DNA of 58,556 bases from VFZP01 sp043730365 (GCA_043730365.1 JAYTKJ010000253.1:1-58556), one strand, 5' to 3'. Positions 28,787 to 42,567 are shown, counted from the first letter of the stretch. The notes: generated by a model not told the origin, from the sequence alone. Made by a program: numbers and translations.

Positions 28787-28790
28787 AAGG

Positions 28791-30140
28791 CTACTTGGCG
28801 CCCGCCTGCTTCATCACGCGACGGATCGTGTCGAAGATCGTGTCCTCAACATCTTCGCTGAACTTGCCGGGCAGCCCGTAGTAAATCATGCTCGTGTCGG
28901 CTTCGTAGCCGCCCTCGCGGAGCACGCGTAACGACGGGATATAGCACATCACATCGTTCGAGTAGCCAGCCACGATCAGCCGCTCGGCTGGATAGTGGCG
29001 GCGCGCGCGCAGTTGGTAATCCACTACCACCTCGCCTCCCAGCGCCAACACTGTTAGATCCTTGTTGAAGCGGACCGCCTGCACGGGGTAGGGGATCTTG
29101 CGCAACGGTTGGCCGGCGTCGTATTTCTCGAGCATAAGCCGCGCGCGCCGGGCGCGAAATACGTCTTTGTCTTTCGCCTCCTCTTCAAACTGCTCACGCG
29201 TGTGCGGCGCAAAGGCCACGTCCACCATCTGGAACGCGGTCCGGAGCGGCGCGTGGATCGGCACCACTTTCCCGCTGAGGGCCTGCGAAACGGCGTCGGC
29301 CAATTGTAGGCCGTGAGCTTGGACGTGCTCCGGCTTGCCACGAGGGTTCGGGTTCTGATCGGCGCCGCATAAGAGCAGGAACAAGGCAGTGACGCCGGGG
29401 AAGCGCTGCTCGATTTCCCGCTGTGCCGCGCCAGCATAGTCGCCATTCAGTTTGGTGGCGTCGGCCCCGAGTGTGGTGTTGTGACACGTGTAACCAAAGA
29501 GGATCGCTATGCGCTTGTCGCCCGCGCCGCGAATTTCCACTACCGGCACCTTGTGATCCCTGGGTGCCTGGGGATTGACGCCAAACTGCACGCCCGTCTT
29601 GCGGAACTCGCGGCGGTTGACGGCAAAGCCCGCCTCGCCCTCGCCGTATTGCAGCGTCGCGGGCTCGAGCTTGCCGAGTGCGCCCGTCGCTACTGTAAAC
29701 AAGTCCTCCCCCAGCTTGCGCGCATACTCTTCCACCGCTCTCTGCTGCGCTTCGTCCAGCGCAAACATCGGCCGGAGATTGGGCCAAATCACCGGGCCTG
29801 CGTGGGTATGAGAGGAGTTGAAAAGAATATCGGCGCGGCGCAAGCTGTGAGCCTGGCCCAGGCGTGCCGAAACCGGATCCGTAATTTGGCGCGGAAGGCC
29901 GATCAGATCGGTGGTGATAATGACGACGCGATGGCCCTTCTGGTCTTCGATTGCCAGCGCCTTGGCCTGGAGCGGTTGGTCGACGCCGTCGCTGGGTTTG
30001 GTGCGCGCGGCGTACCCCGACATCCAGATCGGCCCGGCGGGTGTGATGTCGATCACCGCGACGCCAGCCTTGAACTCGGGCTTTGGTGCGGCCGCCGCAA
30101 ATAAGGCCGCGACCAATGCCAAACATAGGCGTGCCGTCAT
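28791..30140 (-). CDS. Neutral/alkaline non-lysosomal ceramidase-like protein
   Basis: 449 residues with a signal peptide (MTARLCLALVAALFAAAA). The N-terminal ceramidase domain is recognisable: AGVAVIDITPAGPIWMSGYAAR, VVIITTDLIGLPRQ, and the metal-binding FNSSHTHAGPVIWPN. It also has FGYTCHNTTLGAD and FLLLCGADQNPNPRG, which match conserved blocks. It is shorter than true neutral ceramidases (about 650-760 residues) because the C-terminal immunoglobulin-like domain is absent. Sphingolipid hydrolysis is therefore possible but unproven; many bacterial relatives are called hypothetical. It starts 1 nt after the phosphoribosyltransferase stop, so it is in the same operon. Confidence 0.85.
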   Translation of the reverse strand: MTARLCLALVAALFAAAAPKPEFKAGVAVIDITPAGPIWMSGYAARTKPSDGVDQPLQAKALAIEDQKGHRVVIITTDLIGLPRQITDPVSARLGQAHSLRRADILFNSSHTHAGPVIWPNLRPMFALDEAQQRAVEEYARKLGEDLFTVATGALGKLEPATLQYGEGEAGFAVNRREFRKTGVQFGVNPQAPRDHKVPVVEIRGAGDKRIAILFGYTCHNTTLGADATKLNGDYAGAAQREIEQRFPGVTALFLLLCGADQNPNPRGKPEHVQAHGLQLADAVSQALSGKVVPIHAPLRTAFQMVDVAFAPHTREQFEEEAKDKDVFRARRARLMLEKYDAGQPLRKIPYPVQAVRFNKDLTVLALGGEVVVDYQLRARRHYPAERLIVAGYSNDVMCYIPSLRVLREGGYEADTSMIYYGLPGKFSEDVEDTIFDTIRRVMKQAGAK

Positions 30141-30141
30141 C

Positions 30142-30756
30142 TCAGCCCCAGATTCGCACGGGTTGTTGTCCAGGCTTCATCCCGGTCCAGCTATCTTCGG
30201 CAGACTTGAAGGTGGAATTGAGCTTGGCCAGATAGAGGAACGGAATATCCTTGAACTCAATGCAATCCCGGTTGGGCTGATAGACTACCGTCGCTAGCCC
30301 TATTACTTCAGCGCCGTTGGCCTCGCACAGCGTCTTGAGTTCACTCAGCTTTTTCCCGCTGCGCAAGATGTCGTCCACCAGCAGAACCTTCTCGCCGAGG
30401 TCCTGATCGAGAAACTGGCGGAATCGCTGCGGCTCGTTGGCATTCTCGCGCTCACCCCAATAAACGCGGCGCGCGTGCAGAGCCTCGCAGATGCCGAAAG
30501 CGACGGGCAGTCCGGTGGGAGCGGGCGCCACCACGCTCAGCTTAGGGATGGCCGCGCGGATTTCGCTATTCGTGCGAACCATCCGGCTCAACGCCACGCT
30601 GAGAATCTTCATGTACTGGTAGTTGCGAAATGCCAGCGCCATTTGCAGATGCTCGTTAGAGTAGAGGCCGTTGTCGTACTCGAAAAATCCGCTGCGCAGA
30701 GCGCCGGTCTCGTGCAGCAGCGCCACTACTTCTTCCTGGGTGGGGATGAGTTCCAT
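30142..30756 (-). CDS. Orotate phosphoribosyltransferase-like PRTase
   Basis: 204 residues. The PRPP-binding motif is VLLVDDILRSGKK (124-136), typical of type I phosphoribosyltransferases. The N-terminal segment (HETGALRSGFFEYDNGLYSNEHLQMAL) resembles the orotate enzyme, which makes OMP from orotate and PRPP. It is not next to other pyr genes but lies between a sugar transferase and a ceramidase-like gene. A stand-alone pyrE elsewhere would make this a paralogue with another base as substrate, so no symbol is given. ATG 30756 follows the upstream stop by 4 nt; a GAGGAG site lies about 13-14 nt upstream. Confidence 0.8.
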   Translation of the reverse strand: MELIPTQEEVVALLHETGALRSGFFEYDNGLYSNEHLQMALAFRNYQYMKILSVALSRMVRTNSEIRAAIPKLSVVAPAPTGLPVAFGICEALHARRVYWGERENANEPQRFRQFLDQDLGEKVLLVDDILRSGKKLSELKTLCEANGAEVIGLATVVYQPNRDCIEFKDIPFLYLAKLNSTFKSAEDSWTGMKPGQQPVRIWG

Positions 30757-30760
30757 GTAT

Positions 30761-32170
30761 CTAGTTTGCTCCTCGTCCGGATAGCACGCGCGGGATGGTG
30801 CGGAGAATGATCTTCCAATCAAGCGCCAGTGACCAGTTGTCTATGTACTCCATGTCCTTGCGCATCCACGTTTCAAAGTCGAGCGCATCGCGTCCTTCCA
30901 GAGCCCACAGGCAGGTGAGGCCGGGCCGCATGCGCAATCGCCGCCGCTGCCAGCGCTGATACTGCTCCACTTCTTCGGGCACCGCTGGGCGTGGGCCCAC
31001 CAGCGCCATGTCGCCGCGCAACACGTTCCACAGTTGCGGAATTTCATCGATTGAAAAACGGCGTAGGTACCGTCCCACGCCAGTGAGGCGCGGGTCATTG
31101 GAGATCTTGAAGGCAATCGCTTTCTCGTTGAGATGCGACAGCCCTTCCTTCATCTGTTCAGCGTCGGCCACCATCGATCGGAACTTGTAGAAGACGAAGC
31201 GGCGCCCATTGAGACCGCACCGGACCTGACGAAAAATGGCGGGGCCTGGTGAACTTAGCCGGATGGCCAGCACCACCAGCACTAGAATGGGCGCCAGTAA
31301 GAGGAGTGCGGCAGCGGCCAGAAAAAAGTCGATCACGCGCTTGGCAAACAGCCGAATCTCATCGTGGGGCGCGGCGGCGAAAGTGAGAAGCGGCGCGTTA
31401 TCCAACCGGTCCAGGTACATCTCGCTGTTGACGTGGGGGAAGAAGTCGACTGCCACTCGCGTGCGGACTCCGTCTTCGTCGCACAGCAGGATCATCTCCT
31501 CCAGCGAGGCCAGCCGGTGCGTGTCAACTGCGAAGATCACCTCATCGACGACGTGGTTCTCCAGCAACGCCGGAAGTGCTCCGGCGGCGTGGACAGGATG
31601 CGGCCCGATTCGCGCGGGAATCGGATCGGTCTCTGAGTCCGCCAGGAAGCCGATCAGCCGGATGCCGTATGCGTGCGAGAGCTCCAGTGAACGCGCCAGG
31701 CGCTGTGCCCGCTCGCCCACACCTACGAGCAACACAAAACGCTCGCCGCCGAACTCGCGACGGATCCAGCCCACTAAGGTTCCTGCGTTCAACCGGAACA
31801 GACACAGCAGGCACCAACTGAACACCGCCAGCAGGCCCATGAACGTGCGGCTCACATCGAGCCTCAGGACGAACTCGATTAGCACCAGGCCTACAACGCC
31901 GAAGAGGCTTTGCTGAAAGCTGTCGCGCAGAATCTTGCTGGGATGAGCCGAATCCAGCCGCTCGTAAACTTGCAGCCAGTATCCAATGGCAGGCCACAGC
32001 AACAGGCAGGCGCCTACCAGCAGCGCCTTAACGGGAGGAAGAAAGAAGAAGTTCCTCTCGAGCGGAAGCCAATAGCGGAATTGGTATGCGGCGGCGAAGG
32101 CGCAGAATGCCAACACAACGTCGGCCAGCGCAAACAACAGCTTGGCCTTACGGTGGTGGCGGCTGAACAC
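30761..32170 (-). CDS. Polyprenyl-phosphate sugar-1-phosphate transferase (exopolysaccharide initiating enzyme)
   Basis: 469 residues. Four N-terminal membrane segments (within about 10-130) are followed by a CoA_binding_3-like Rossmann domain (FVLLVGVGERAQRLARSLE, about 145-165). A fifth membrane segment (FFLAAAALLLLAPILVLVVLA) leads into the catalytic bacterial sugar transferase domain: RQVRCGLNGRRFVFYKFRSM, RRFSIDEIPQLWNVLRGDMALVGPRP and RMRPGLTCLWALEGR. The family transfers a sugar-1-phosphate to undecaprenyl phosphate to start exopolysaccharide or O-antigen. No glycosyltransferase cluster surrounds it, so it probably works with genes elsewhere. GTG 32170 is the first usable start. Confidence 0.92.
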   Translation of the reverse strand: MFSRHHRKAKLLFALADVVLAFCAFAAAYQFRYWLPLERNFFFLPPVKALLVGACLLLWPAIGYWLQVYERLDSAHPSKILRDSFQQSLFGVVGLVLIEFVLRLDVSRTFMGLLAVFSWCLLCLFRLNAGTLVGWIRREFGGERFVLLVGVGERAQRLARSLELSHAYGIRLIGFLADSETDPIPARIGPHPVHAAGALPALLENHVVDEVIFAVDTHRLASLEEMILLCDEDGVRTRVAVDFFPHVNSEMYLDRLDNAPLLTFAAAPHDEIRLFAKRVIDFFLAAAALLLLAPILVLVVLAIRLSSPGPAIFRQVRCGLNGRRFVFYKFRSMVADAEQMKEGLSHLNEKAIAFKISNDPRLTGVGRYLRRFSIDEIPQLWNVLRGDMALVGPRPAVPEEVEQYQRWQRRRLRMRPGLTCLWALEGRDALDFETWMRKDMEYIDNWSLALDWKIILRTIPRVLSGRGAN

Positions 32171-32209
32171 GATCGGAAATCAGGATAACATAGCGGGACG
32201 CGGGCCTGG

Positions 32210-32240
32210 AAAAACGGGACCGGCATTTGAACCGGTCCCG
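32210..32240 (-). terminator. Rho-independent terminator of the InlB-repeat gene
   Basis: On the minus strand GGGACCGG, an 8-nt loop and CCGGTCCC form a perfect 8-bp stem (32239-32216), extended by flanking C-G pairs and followed by five T (32214-32210). It lies about 20 nt after the stop codon at 32262. Confidence 0.85.
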
Positions 32241-32261
32241 CACCGCCTGGAGGGAGCGGTG

Positions 32262-33752
32262 TTACTTGGTGAAGGCGGCCTGGACCGAGGTGTCTGCCGT
32301 GATCGTCAGGGTACAGACGGGGTCGGTCCCGCTGCAACCTTTGACCCAGTTGACGAAGGCCTTCCCGGCCGGAGGCGTCGCGGTGAGGGTGATCGCGGTG
32401 CCGTCCGCGAATTTGGCCGAGCAAGCACCGCCGCAGTTTAGCGCACGGTCGATACCGTTCGGAGTGGCTGACACGGTGCCCACGTTCTTGCTGCTGGCCG
32501 AGAGCGTGAACACCTTTTTGAAGTCGGCGTTCACCGTTACCTTGCCGTTGACCGTGGCATTGCACGTCAACTGCGTTCCCGTGCAGGCGCCTGTCCAACC
32601 GCCAAACACCGTGCTGTTGGGCGTGGCCGTCAGCGTAATTACCGTGCCATTCGAGGAGAAGTTGGCGCAGGACGGCGCGTTGCAGGTAGTGGCGCCTATC
32701 TTCACGTTCGCGCTGGAGGCGCCGCTGCCAGTTTTGGTCAGCGTGAGCGAGTCAGCAACCACGTTGGAGGCGGTGTTGTTGGCGGCCACCGCTTCGCCGA
32801 GTTCACCGGCCGAGGGCGCGTTGCACAAATTGCCGTCGGCGCAGACCACTTCGTGGGTCAATGCGTCATAGGCTCCCGAGAACTTGTAGATTTCGTACCG
32901 GCGGATGACCGACTCCGAGGTGATCGATAAACCGGCCGAATTCACTCGTGAGCTACGGCCCCGGCGATTCTGCACTCCGGGAGGGGCCGTCTGCAAAATG
33001 TCCCAATCCGTCTCGATCTGGGTCACGTCCTCGGGTACAACGGACGGATTGTCACTGGTCAATTCGGCGCCTTCCACTTTGCGCGGAAGCTCCGTCTTGA
33101 AAATCTTGACCCAATGCGCGTCGCTGAACTGGGCTGGAGGCGGTGGTGGCACCGGAGCAACGATGATGGCTGCAACCGGGGGAGGGGAAGGCAGCGTCGT
33201 GGTCGGAGCCAGGACAACCCAATTGGCGGAGGGAAGGGCTGCAGGAGGATCCACCGAGACCAGTTGGCCCGGGTTGTTGGAGTCTTCGAACAGCCAACGG
33301 CCGGTAACCGTCAGCGTTGTTCCAGGCGCGAGCGGGCGGATGGATTGGCCCAAGTGCTCACAGCCTGAGCCGCTGTACCCGGCGCCGCCCAGATAGCAGT
33401 TGTTTCAGGAGAATGCCGCATAGTTGGCCACCGGAGTTGTGGCGGACCACACTCCGTTGGAATAGCTGGCGCTATATCGTACCTTCACGCCACCAACGTA
33501 GGGAACCACAGCAGGGTTGCCGTAACGCCCGCCGAAAACCGTGTAATAGAGATCGCTGGGCTGCGCTCCCTCCAACTGGATCTCAAATCCATGCGCGGTC
33601 TGTCCCGTGCGATTAATCACATCGAAACCCGCCAGGCTCCCCGAGACGACAGCGGTCTGGGCGAACAGGGCAGACGGCGCGGCGGCTACCAGAATCATCG
33701 TGCTCGTTGAGAGCATGTTCCGGACGGCCGCAAGTAAGTAGTTGTTCCTCAT
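32262..33752 (-). pseudogene. Secreted protein with two InlB-type (Flg_new-like) repeats, interrupted by one in-frame TGA
   Basis: A 497-codon frame from ATG 33752 to 32262 is open except for a single TGA at 33405-33407. The start is good: AAGGAG sits 8 nt upstream, and a signal peptide ends ALFAQ. Before the TGA the protein reads VWSATTPVANYAAFS; after it, in the same frame, NNCYLGGAGYSGSGCEHLGQ, which clearly continues the fold. The distal part has two divergent beta-repeats (GTVITLTATPNSTVFGGWTGACTG and GTAITLTATPPAGKAFVNWVKGCSG), as in InlB B-repeat surface proteins, with paired cysteines. A Trp codon TGG mutated to TGA is the simplest cause. A translated distal product would need TTG 33353 and would lack a signal. 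Leaky read-through or sequencing error remain possible. Confidence 0.7.
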
Positions 33753-33884
33753 CAACTGGACTCCTTAGGTAACAATCATGAATCCGAGCGGCAAGCAGCC
33801 GGCGGCCTCACAACTTTTGAGGAACACGCGCAAGACGGACTCGCTCCGGCGCGGCATCGCGAGCACGGTTCCTCGCGGTTTGGC

Positions 33885-33900
33885 GCCGCGCCTACGCGGC
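33885..33900. other. Small hairpin in a 216-bp gap
   Basis: GCCGCG-CCTA-CGCGGC lies between the InlB-repeat gene (start 33752) and the end of the TPR gene (33969). It has no T-run, so it is at best a weak bidirectional terminator. The rest of 33753-33968 holds no convincing gene. Confidence 0.3.
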
Positions 33901-33968
33901 CTTTGCGCTTCTGAGACAGTCTCGAAGATGGCACGGAACAGAAAAATTGTCCCGAAGGAACATTATGC

Positions 33969-34922
33969 TTACTTCACTTCGCGGAAACTCCAAGCCGATA
34001 CAGTTTGGCTGCTGCTGGCCCTTTCCAAAATCCGCCGGGCGCGGAGGGCCCATTCCCTTGACTCCTGACTGCGCTTTTGCTTCTTGAGGATCACCGAGAG
34101 ATGGCGGGATAGAGCGCCTACTTCCCCATGCTCCGGCCCGAGCAGTCTCTCCATCGCCGCCAGGGCGATCCGGACGCGCCGCTCGGCCTCGTCATAACGG
34201 CTGGCTCGAAACGCCAGCATGCCGAGAGCACCCTCGAGAATGGCTAACTCCGGATGGTTCACATCCCAGAAGGGGCCAGCTGTCTTTTTGGCCTCGAGTA
34301 GCGCCTCCTGGGCTAGGGCATCGCGGTGTGATAACAGATAGATCTGACCCAGGATGGTGTACACGGCGGCGATGTGGGCTGGCGGCGGTGTACCGGATTC
34401 TTTCAGCAATCGGAGAGCCTCTTTGACGGAGGTCTCGGCTTCGCCGAATCGCCGCGCGAGAGTCAGACATACTGCCAACTCCGACCGCATGCGCGCGAGG
34501 TGAATCATGTCGTCCGGAGAAACAGGCGGAAAGGTACGAACTAACTCCTTCAAGAGTTTCGTGGCGCGGCTCAATTGGCCGGTTTGACGAAGAGCCAGCG
34601 CGAAAGAGCCTCTAGCGATTATTGCTTTCGTCGTGTTGCCGCTCGAGATTGGCCCGAGGACCGTCATCGCTTCCTCCGGGGCACCCGTCATGGTGAGTAA
34701 CTGTCCGTAGAAGATGCGTGCGTCAATCGCGCGCGGATGACTTTCGCCGAATTGTTTCTCGAGCCCTTTCCACGCCTTGGCGAATCCTTCGCGAGCGAGG
34801 AGATAGTCGCCAGCTAGCAACTGGTCTTGAGACAGTTGGAACAGGCGCTGTAGCTCGCCGTCAGGCTGCGCGAGCGCAAAAGCGGAGAGCAAAAAACACA
34901 CCACGGCCACTCGACAGAACAT
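33969..34922 (-). CDS. Exported TPR protein
   Basis: 317 residues. ATG 34922 is set by GGGAGG 5 nt upstream and by the signal peptide MFCRVAVVCFLLSAFALAQ; an extension to 34955 would put charged residues before it. The body is made of TPR-like helices (LFQLSQDQLLAGDYLLAREGFAKAW, HLARMRSELAVCLTLARRFGEAETSV, ELAILEGALGMLAFRASRYDEAERRV), of the longer TPR_12 class. It probably acts as a periplasmic scaffold; partners are unknown. A 6-bp-stem hairpin (GATGCG/CGCATC) stands directly upstream of the ribosome-binding site. Confidence 0.75.
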   Translation of the reverse strand: MFCRVAVVCFLLSAFALAQPDGELQRLFQLSQDQLLAGDYLLAREGFAKAWKGLEKQFGESHPRAIDARIFYGQLLTMTGAPEEAMTVLGPISSGNTTKAIIARGSFALALRQTGQLSRATKLLKELVRTFPPVSPDDMIHLARMRSELAVCLTLARRFGEAETSVKEALRLLKESGTPPPAHIAAVYTILGQIYLLSHRDALAQEALLEAKKTAGPFWDVNHPELAILEGALGMLAFRASRYDEAERRVRIALAAMERLLGPEHGEVGALSRHLSVILKKQKRSQESREWALRARRILERASSSQTVSAWSFREVK

Positions 34923-35101
34923 AGAAACCTCCCGATGCGTTTGGGTCGATCGCATCGCTGCCCGGCCGTGGCGCGATTCACTGGTTCATACGTTTGGACG
35001 GAGCAATTGTTTCCTGAACTTTCAAAATGCATAGAGATTCCCAACTGCGAACAGCGTTGGTGTCCGATTCCGCACGGATGTCTCAACAGCGGACAGTCGG
35101 G

Positions 35102-36226
35102 CTATGCTGGGCGGGAGAAACGCTCGACTGCTTCGGGAATCACCGTGACGCCGAGACCGGGCTTGGTTGGCACGGCTACGCAGGCATCCGCCGGATCGTT
35201 GTCCAGCCGCTCTTCAATCACGGCGTCGCGGAACGGGCTGGGCGTGCGGTCGAACTCAAACAGGATCGGCGGCGGGGTGAGAGCCTCGGTGACCGGTGGG
35301 CACGTGGCCATGGCGTGCAGCGTGGCGGCGGTGCGGATCGCAGTGCCCCAGTTGTGTGGGATCAGCCGGAGCCGGTTCAGCCAACAGAGATGACTGAGTT
35401 GACGGAAGCCGGTGAGGCCCGTCCATTCCAAATCCGGTTGGAGGATCGCGACACGGCGAGGCTGGATGTAGTTGGTGATGAGCCAATCTGTCGACTCCGT
35501 TTCTCCGCTTGCCAGGGGAATCGAGGTGGCGGCGCGCAGGCGGTCATAACCTTCGAGGTCGTCCGCCACCAGCGGCTCTTCCCACCACGCCAAGTCAAAA
35601 ACTTCGAGGCGTTTGGCGAGCGCCATGGCGGTGCCCGCATCGTAAGCGCAATTGGAGTCCACGGCCAATGCGATGCTCGGTCCAACGGCGTCTCGCACTG
35701 CGGCGACGATGGTCTCATCAAGATGCGCACCGTAGCCGATCTTCATCTTCACGTGCCGATAGCCGGCCGCCACCCACCCACGCGCTTCTTCGGCGAGGCC
35801 AGCCGCCAGATCCGGCCAGTCCTGTCGATACAGCGCTGTGCAGTAGGCCTCGACGCGCGTGCGATGCACAGGGCCCAGCAGTTCGCAGCAAGGCTTGCCG
35901 AGAGCCTTGCCTACGATGTCCCAAAGCGCGATGTCGACGCCAGCGGCGCTGGGTGGTCCGCGGCGTTTCTGGCGTTGGAGATTTTCCGTGGGCATGCGAG
36001 AGGTCTCCCATGCCGCGGCGATCTCAAACGCGCTACGTCCTATCAGCCGCTCCGGTTGCCAACCGGCCGAGCCTTCGCCCCAACCGGTGATGCCTTCGTC
36101 TGTGCGGATTTCGACGAGGTTGGCGCGGCGATGACTGGTCCAACCGAGAGACCAGCCGAAGCGTTGGTCGATCGCCGCATACAACGGCCAGGCTCGAACT
36201 GAAGTGATGCGAAGTGGCGGGTACAC
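35102..36226 (-). CDS. Mandelate racemase/muconate lactonizing enzyme family (enolase superfamily)
   Basis: 374 residues. The barrel carries the family catalytic set: Lys160 and Lys162 in HVKMKIG, metal ligands Asp190 (AVDSNC), Glu216 (WWEEPL) and Glu242 (SGETES), and His291 in IPHNWG. A KxK base plus a distant His is the mandelate racemase-type arrangement, which suggests an acid-sugar dehydratase or racemase; the substrate cannot be assigned. The GTG start at 36226 is preceded by TAGGCT with 6 nt between, and no Shine-Dalgarno. It ends close to no partner gene, and the upstream gltD is separated by only 16 nt, so read-through from glt is possible. Confidence 0.9.
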   Translation of the reverse strand: MYPPLRITSVRAWPLYAAIDQRFGWSLGWTSHRRANLVEIRTDEGITGWGEGSAGWQPERLIGRSAFEIAAAWETSRMPTENLQRQKRRGPPSAAGVDIALWDIVGKALGKPCCELLGPVHRTRVEAYCTALYRQDWPDLAAGLAEEARGWVAAGYRHVKMKIGYGAHLDETIVAAVRDAVGPSIALAVDSNCAYDAGTAMALAKRLEVFDLAWWEEPLVADDLEGYDRLRAATSIPLASGETESTDWLITNYIQPRRVAILQPDLEWTGLTGFRQLSHLCWLNRLRLIPHNWGTAIRTAATLHAMATCPPVTEALTPPPILFEFDRTPSPFRDAVIEERLDNDPADACVAVPTKPGLGVTVIPEAVERFSRPA

Positions 36227-36230
36227 TGCA

Positions 36231-36236
36231 CCAGCC
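36231..36236 (-). promoter_or_regulatory. Start-proximal -10-like hexamer (TAGGCT) for the enolase-superfamily gene
   Basis: TAGGCT ends 6 nt before GTG 36226. It is a weak match to TATAAT but has the same spacing as the other start-proximal elements. Confidence 0.3.
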
Positions 36237-36242
36237 TACTAT

Positions 36243-37667
36243 TTATGCGGGCAGGTGCGACTCGCCCACCAGCCATGTGTCGATCGCGCGCGCCGCCTTG
36301 CGGCCCTCGGCGATGGCCCACACCACCAGTGATTGGCCGCGCCGCATGTCGCCTGCGGCAAACACGCCGGAGCGCGAGCTCATATACTCTGCGTCGGTCT
36401 TGATGTTGCCGCGCGGATCGAGCTCCAGGCGCAGTTGCTCGATCATGCCGCTGCGTACCGGCCCGGTGAAGCCCATGGCGAGCAGTACCAAGTCAGCCTT
36501 GTATACCTTCTCGGTGCCGGCAATCGGCGCGAACTTCGGCGCCGGACCCACTTCGGTGGTGTGGAGTTCGGTAACGCGGCCATTGGCATCGCCGACGAAT
36601 TTCGTCGTAGCTACTGCGAACTGCCGCACGCCGCCTTCTTCATGCGCGCTCTCATGCCGCAGCATCAGCGGCCACAGTGGCCAAGGTGTTGAGCCGCTGC
36701 GCTCATCGGGCGGCTTGGGCATGATCTCGAATTGCGTCACCGAAGCCGCTTTGTGCCGGTGCGACGTGCCCAGGCAATCGGCGCCAGTATCGCCGCCGCC
36801 GATGATGATGACATGTTTTCCGGTAGCGAAAATATCCTGCCTCGCGTCCAGCGAGTCTCCCGCCACGCGCTTGTTCTGTTGCGGCAGGAAATCCATCGCA
36901 AAGTGGATGCCTTTAAGGTCGCGGCCGGGCACCGGCAGATCGCGGCCTTGCTCGGCGCCCCCGGCCAGTAGCAGCGCGTCGAAATCGGAAGGCAGGGAAT
37001 CGATCGCGACATTGACGCCGACATGCGCGTTGATTTGGAACTCGACGCCTTCATCCGTCATCTGCTGGACGCGCCGGTCAATGTGGTGCTTCTCCATCTT
37101 GAAGTCCGGGATACCGTAGCGCAGTAGGCCGCCAATGCGGTCATTCTTTTCGAACACCGTAACGTTGTGCCCGGCGCGATTCAGTTGCTGCGCGGCGGCG
37201 AGCCCAGCCGGTCCTGAGCCGACCACGGCCACGCGCTTGCCCGTGCGCACTGCCGGCGGTTCCGGCTTGATCCAGCCTTCCTGCCAGGCGTGATCCACAA
37301 TACTGCGCTCAATCACTTTGATGGCCACAGCCGGCTCATTGATGCCGAGCACGCAAGCCGCCTCGCATGGAGCCGGACAAATGCGGCCCGTGAACTCGGG
37401 GAAGTTGTTAGTGGAATGCAGCACGCGAATCGCTTCGCGCCACCGGCCCCGGTATGCAAAGTCATTCCAATCGGGAATGATGTTACTCAATGGGCAACCA
37501 GTATGGCAGAACGGCACTCCGCAATCCATGCAGCGAGCGCCCTGGGTCTGCACGGCGGTGAGTGGGAAATCGCGATAGATCTCGAAATAGTCATTGACGC
37601 GTTCGGCCACCGGACGCCGGGTGGGAAGTTCGCGAGTGTGTTCGAGGAAGCCTGTGTCCTTACCCAT
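36243..37667 (-). CDS. gltD: Glutamate synthase [NADPH] small subunit
   Basis: 474 residues. It oxidises NADPH and feeds electrons through FAD and Fe-S centres to GltB. Cysteine clusters near the N-terminus (ARCMDCGVPFCHTGCPLSNIIP, about 44-65, and RICPAPCEAACV, about 95-106) bind the [4Fe-4S] centres. Two dinucleotide motifs follow: VAVVGSGPAGLAAAQQL (about 146) and VIIIGGGDTGADCLG (about 290). The closing FAAGDMRRGQSLVVWAIAEGR binds FAD. It starts 20 nt after gltB with GAGGAG as ribosome-binding site, so gltB-gltD form an operon, in the reverse order of some bacteria but common. Confidence 0.97.
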   Translation of the reverse strand: MGKDTGFLEHTRELPTRRPVAERVNDYFEIYRDFPLTAVQTQGARCMDCGVPFCHTGCPLSNIIPDWNDFAYRGRWREAIRVLHSTNNFPEFTGRICPAPCEAACVLGINEPAVAIKVIERSIVDHAWQEGWIKPEPPAVRTGKRVAVVGSGPAGLAAAQQLNRAGHNVTVFEKNDRIGGLLRYGIPDFKMEKHHIDRRVQQMTDEGVEFQINAHVGVNVAIDSLPSDFDALLLAGGAEQGRDLPVPGRDLKGIHFAMDFLPQQNKRVAGDSLDARQDIFATGKHVIIIGGGDTGADCLGTSHRHKAASVTQFEIMPKPPDERSGSTPWPLWPLMLRHESAHEEGGVRQFAVATTKFVGDANGRVTELHTTEVGPAPKFAPIAGTEKVYKADLVLLAMGFTGPVRSGMIEQLRLELDPRGNIKTDAEYMSSRSGVFAAGDMRRGQSLVVWAIAEGRKAARAIDTWLVGESHLPA

Positions 37668-37687
37668 GTTTTGAATCTCCTCGCTGA

Positions 37688-42337
<4,650 letters not shown>

Positions 42338-42383
42338 GTTGGATACTCCCCTCCCCGGAACCTGGATCGACGGGGATTGATTG

Positions 42384-42412
42384 AGTATACGAGAAACGGC
42401 TCACTCCGTCAA
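42384..42412 (-). promoter_or_regulatory. Sigma-70-type promoter of gltBD
   Basis: TTGACG (42412-42407), 17-nt spacer and TATACT (42389-42384). The expected leader is about 40 nt and contains the G-rich Shine-Dalgarno of gltB. Confidence 0.75.
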
Positions 42413-42448
42413 CATCAGACAAACGAAAATTGCAGTAGATGTAAAATA

Positions 42449-42468
42449 AGTAAAATCGATAATTTACT
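42449..42468. promoter_or_regulatory. AT-rich dyad, candidate LysR operator
   Basis: AGTAAA and TTTACT are perfect inverted arms 8 nt apart. The dyad is extended imperfectly to AAAT/ATTT on both sides, in a markedly A+T-rich island. It lies about 37 bp upstream of the gltB -35 and about 105 bp upstream of the LysR start, where a LysR-type activator of gltBD would be expected to bind. Confidence 0.55.
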
Positions 42469-42561
42469 ATTTGGATCGTCCGGCCTGTAGGCATCCGGGC
42501 CTGCTCCTCAATATAAGACTGCTCGGACCTTGCACGATTGCAATTTCAGGGATGCTAATAG

Positions 42562-42567
42562 TATCCT
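42562..42567 (+). promoter_or_regulatory. Start-proximal -10 (TATCCT) for the LysR gene
   Basis: TATCCT ends 6 nt before GTG 42574. The GAGCAG between them is a poor Shine-Dalgarno, so the message is probably leaderless. Confidence 0.45.

Noticed and set aside
33405..33407. Selenocysteine reading of the in-frame TGA
   Set aside because: The context is a beta-repeat surface protein, not a redox centre, and no SECIS-like hairpin directly follows the TGA.
33778..34068. 96-residue plus-strand frame after the InlB-repeat gene
   Set aside because: It overlaps the end of the TPR gene on the other strand, has a basic low-complexity start and lacks a ribosome-binding site.
35027..36202. 391-residue plus-strand frame opposite the enolase-superfamily gene
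   Set aside because: It is antisense to a gene with all catalytic residues in place, and its translation is rich in Arg/Gly/Ala with no motif.
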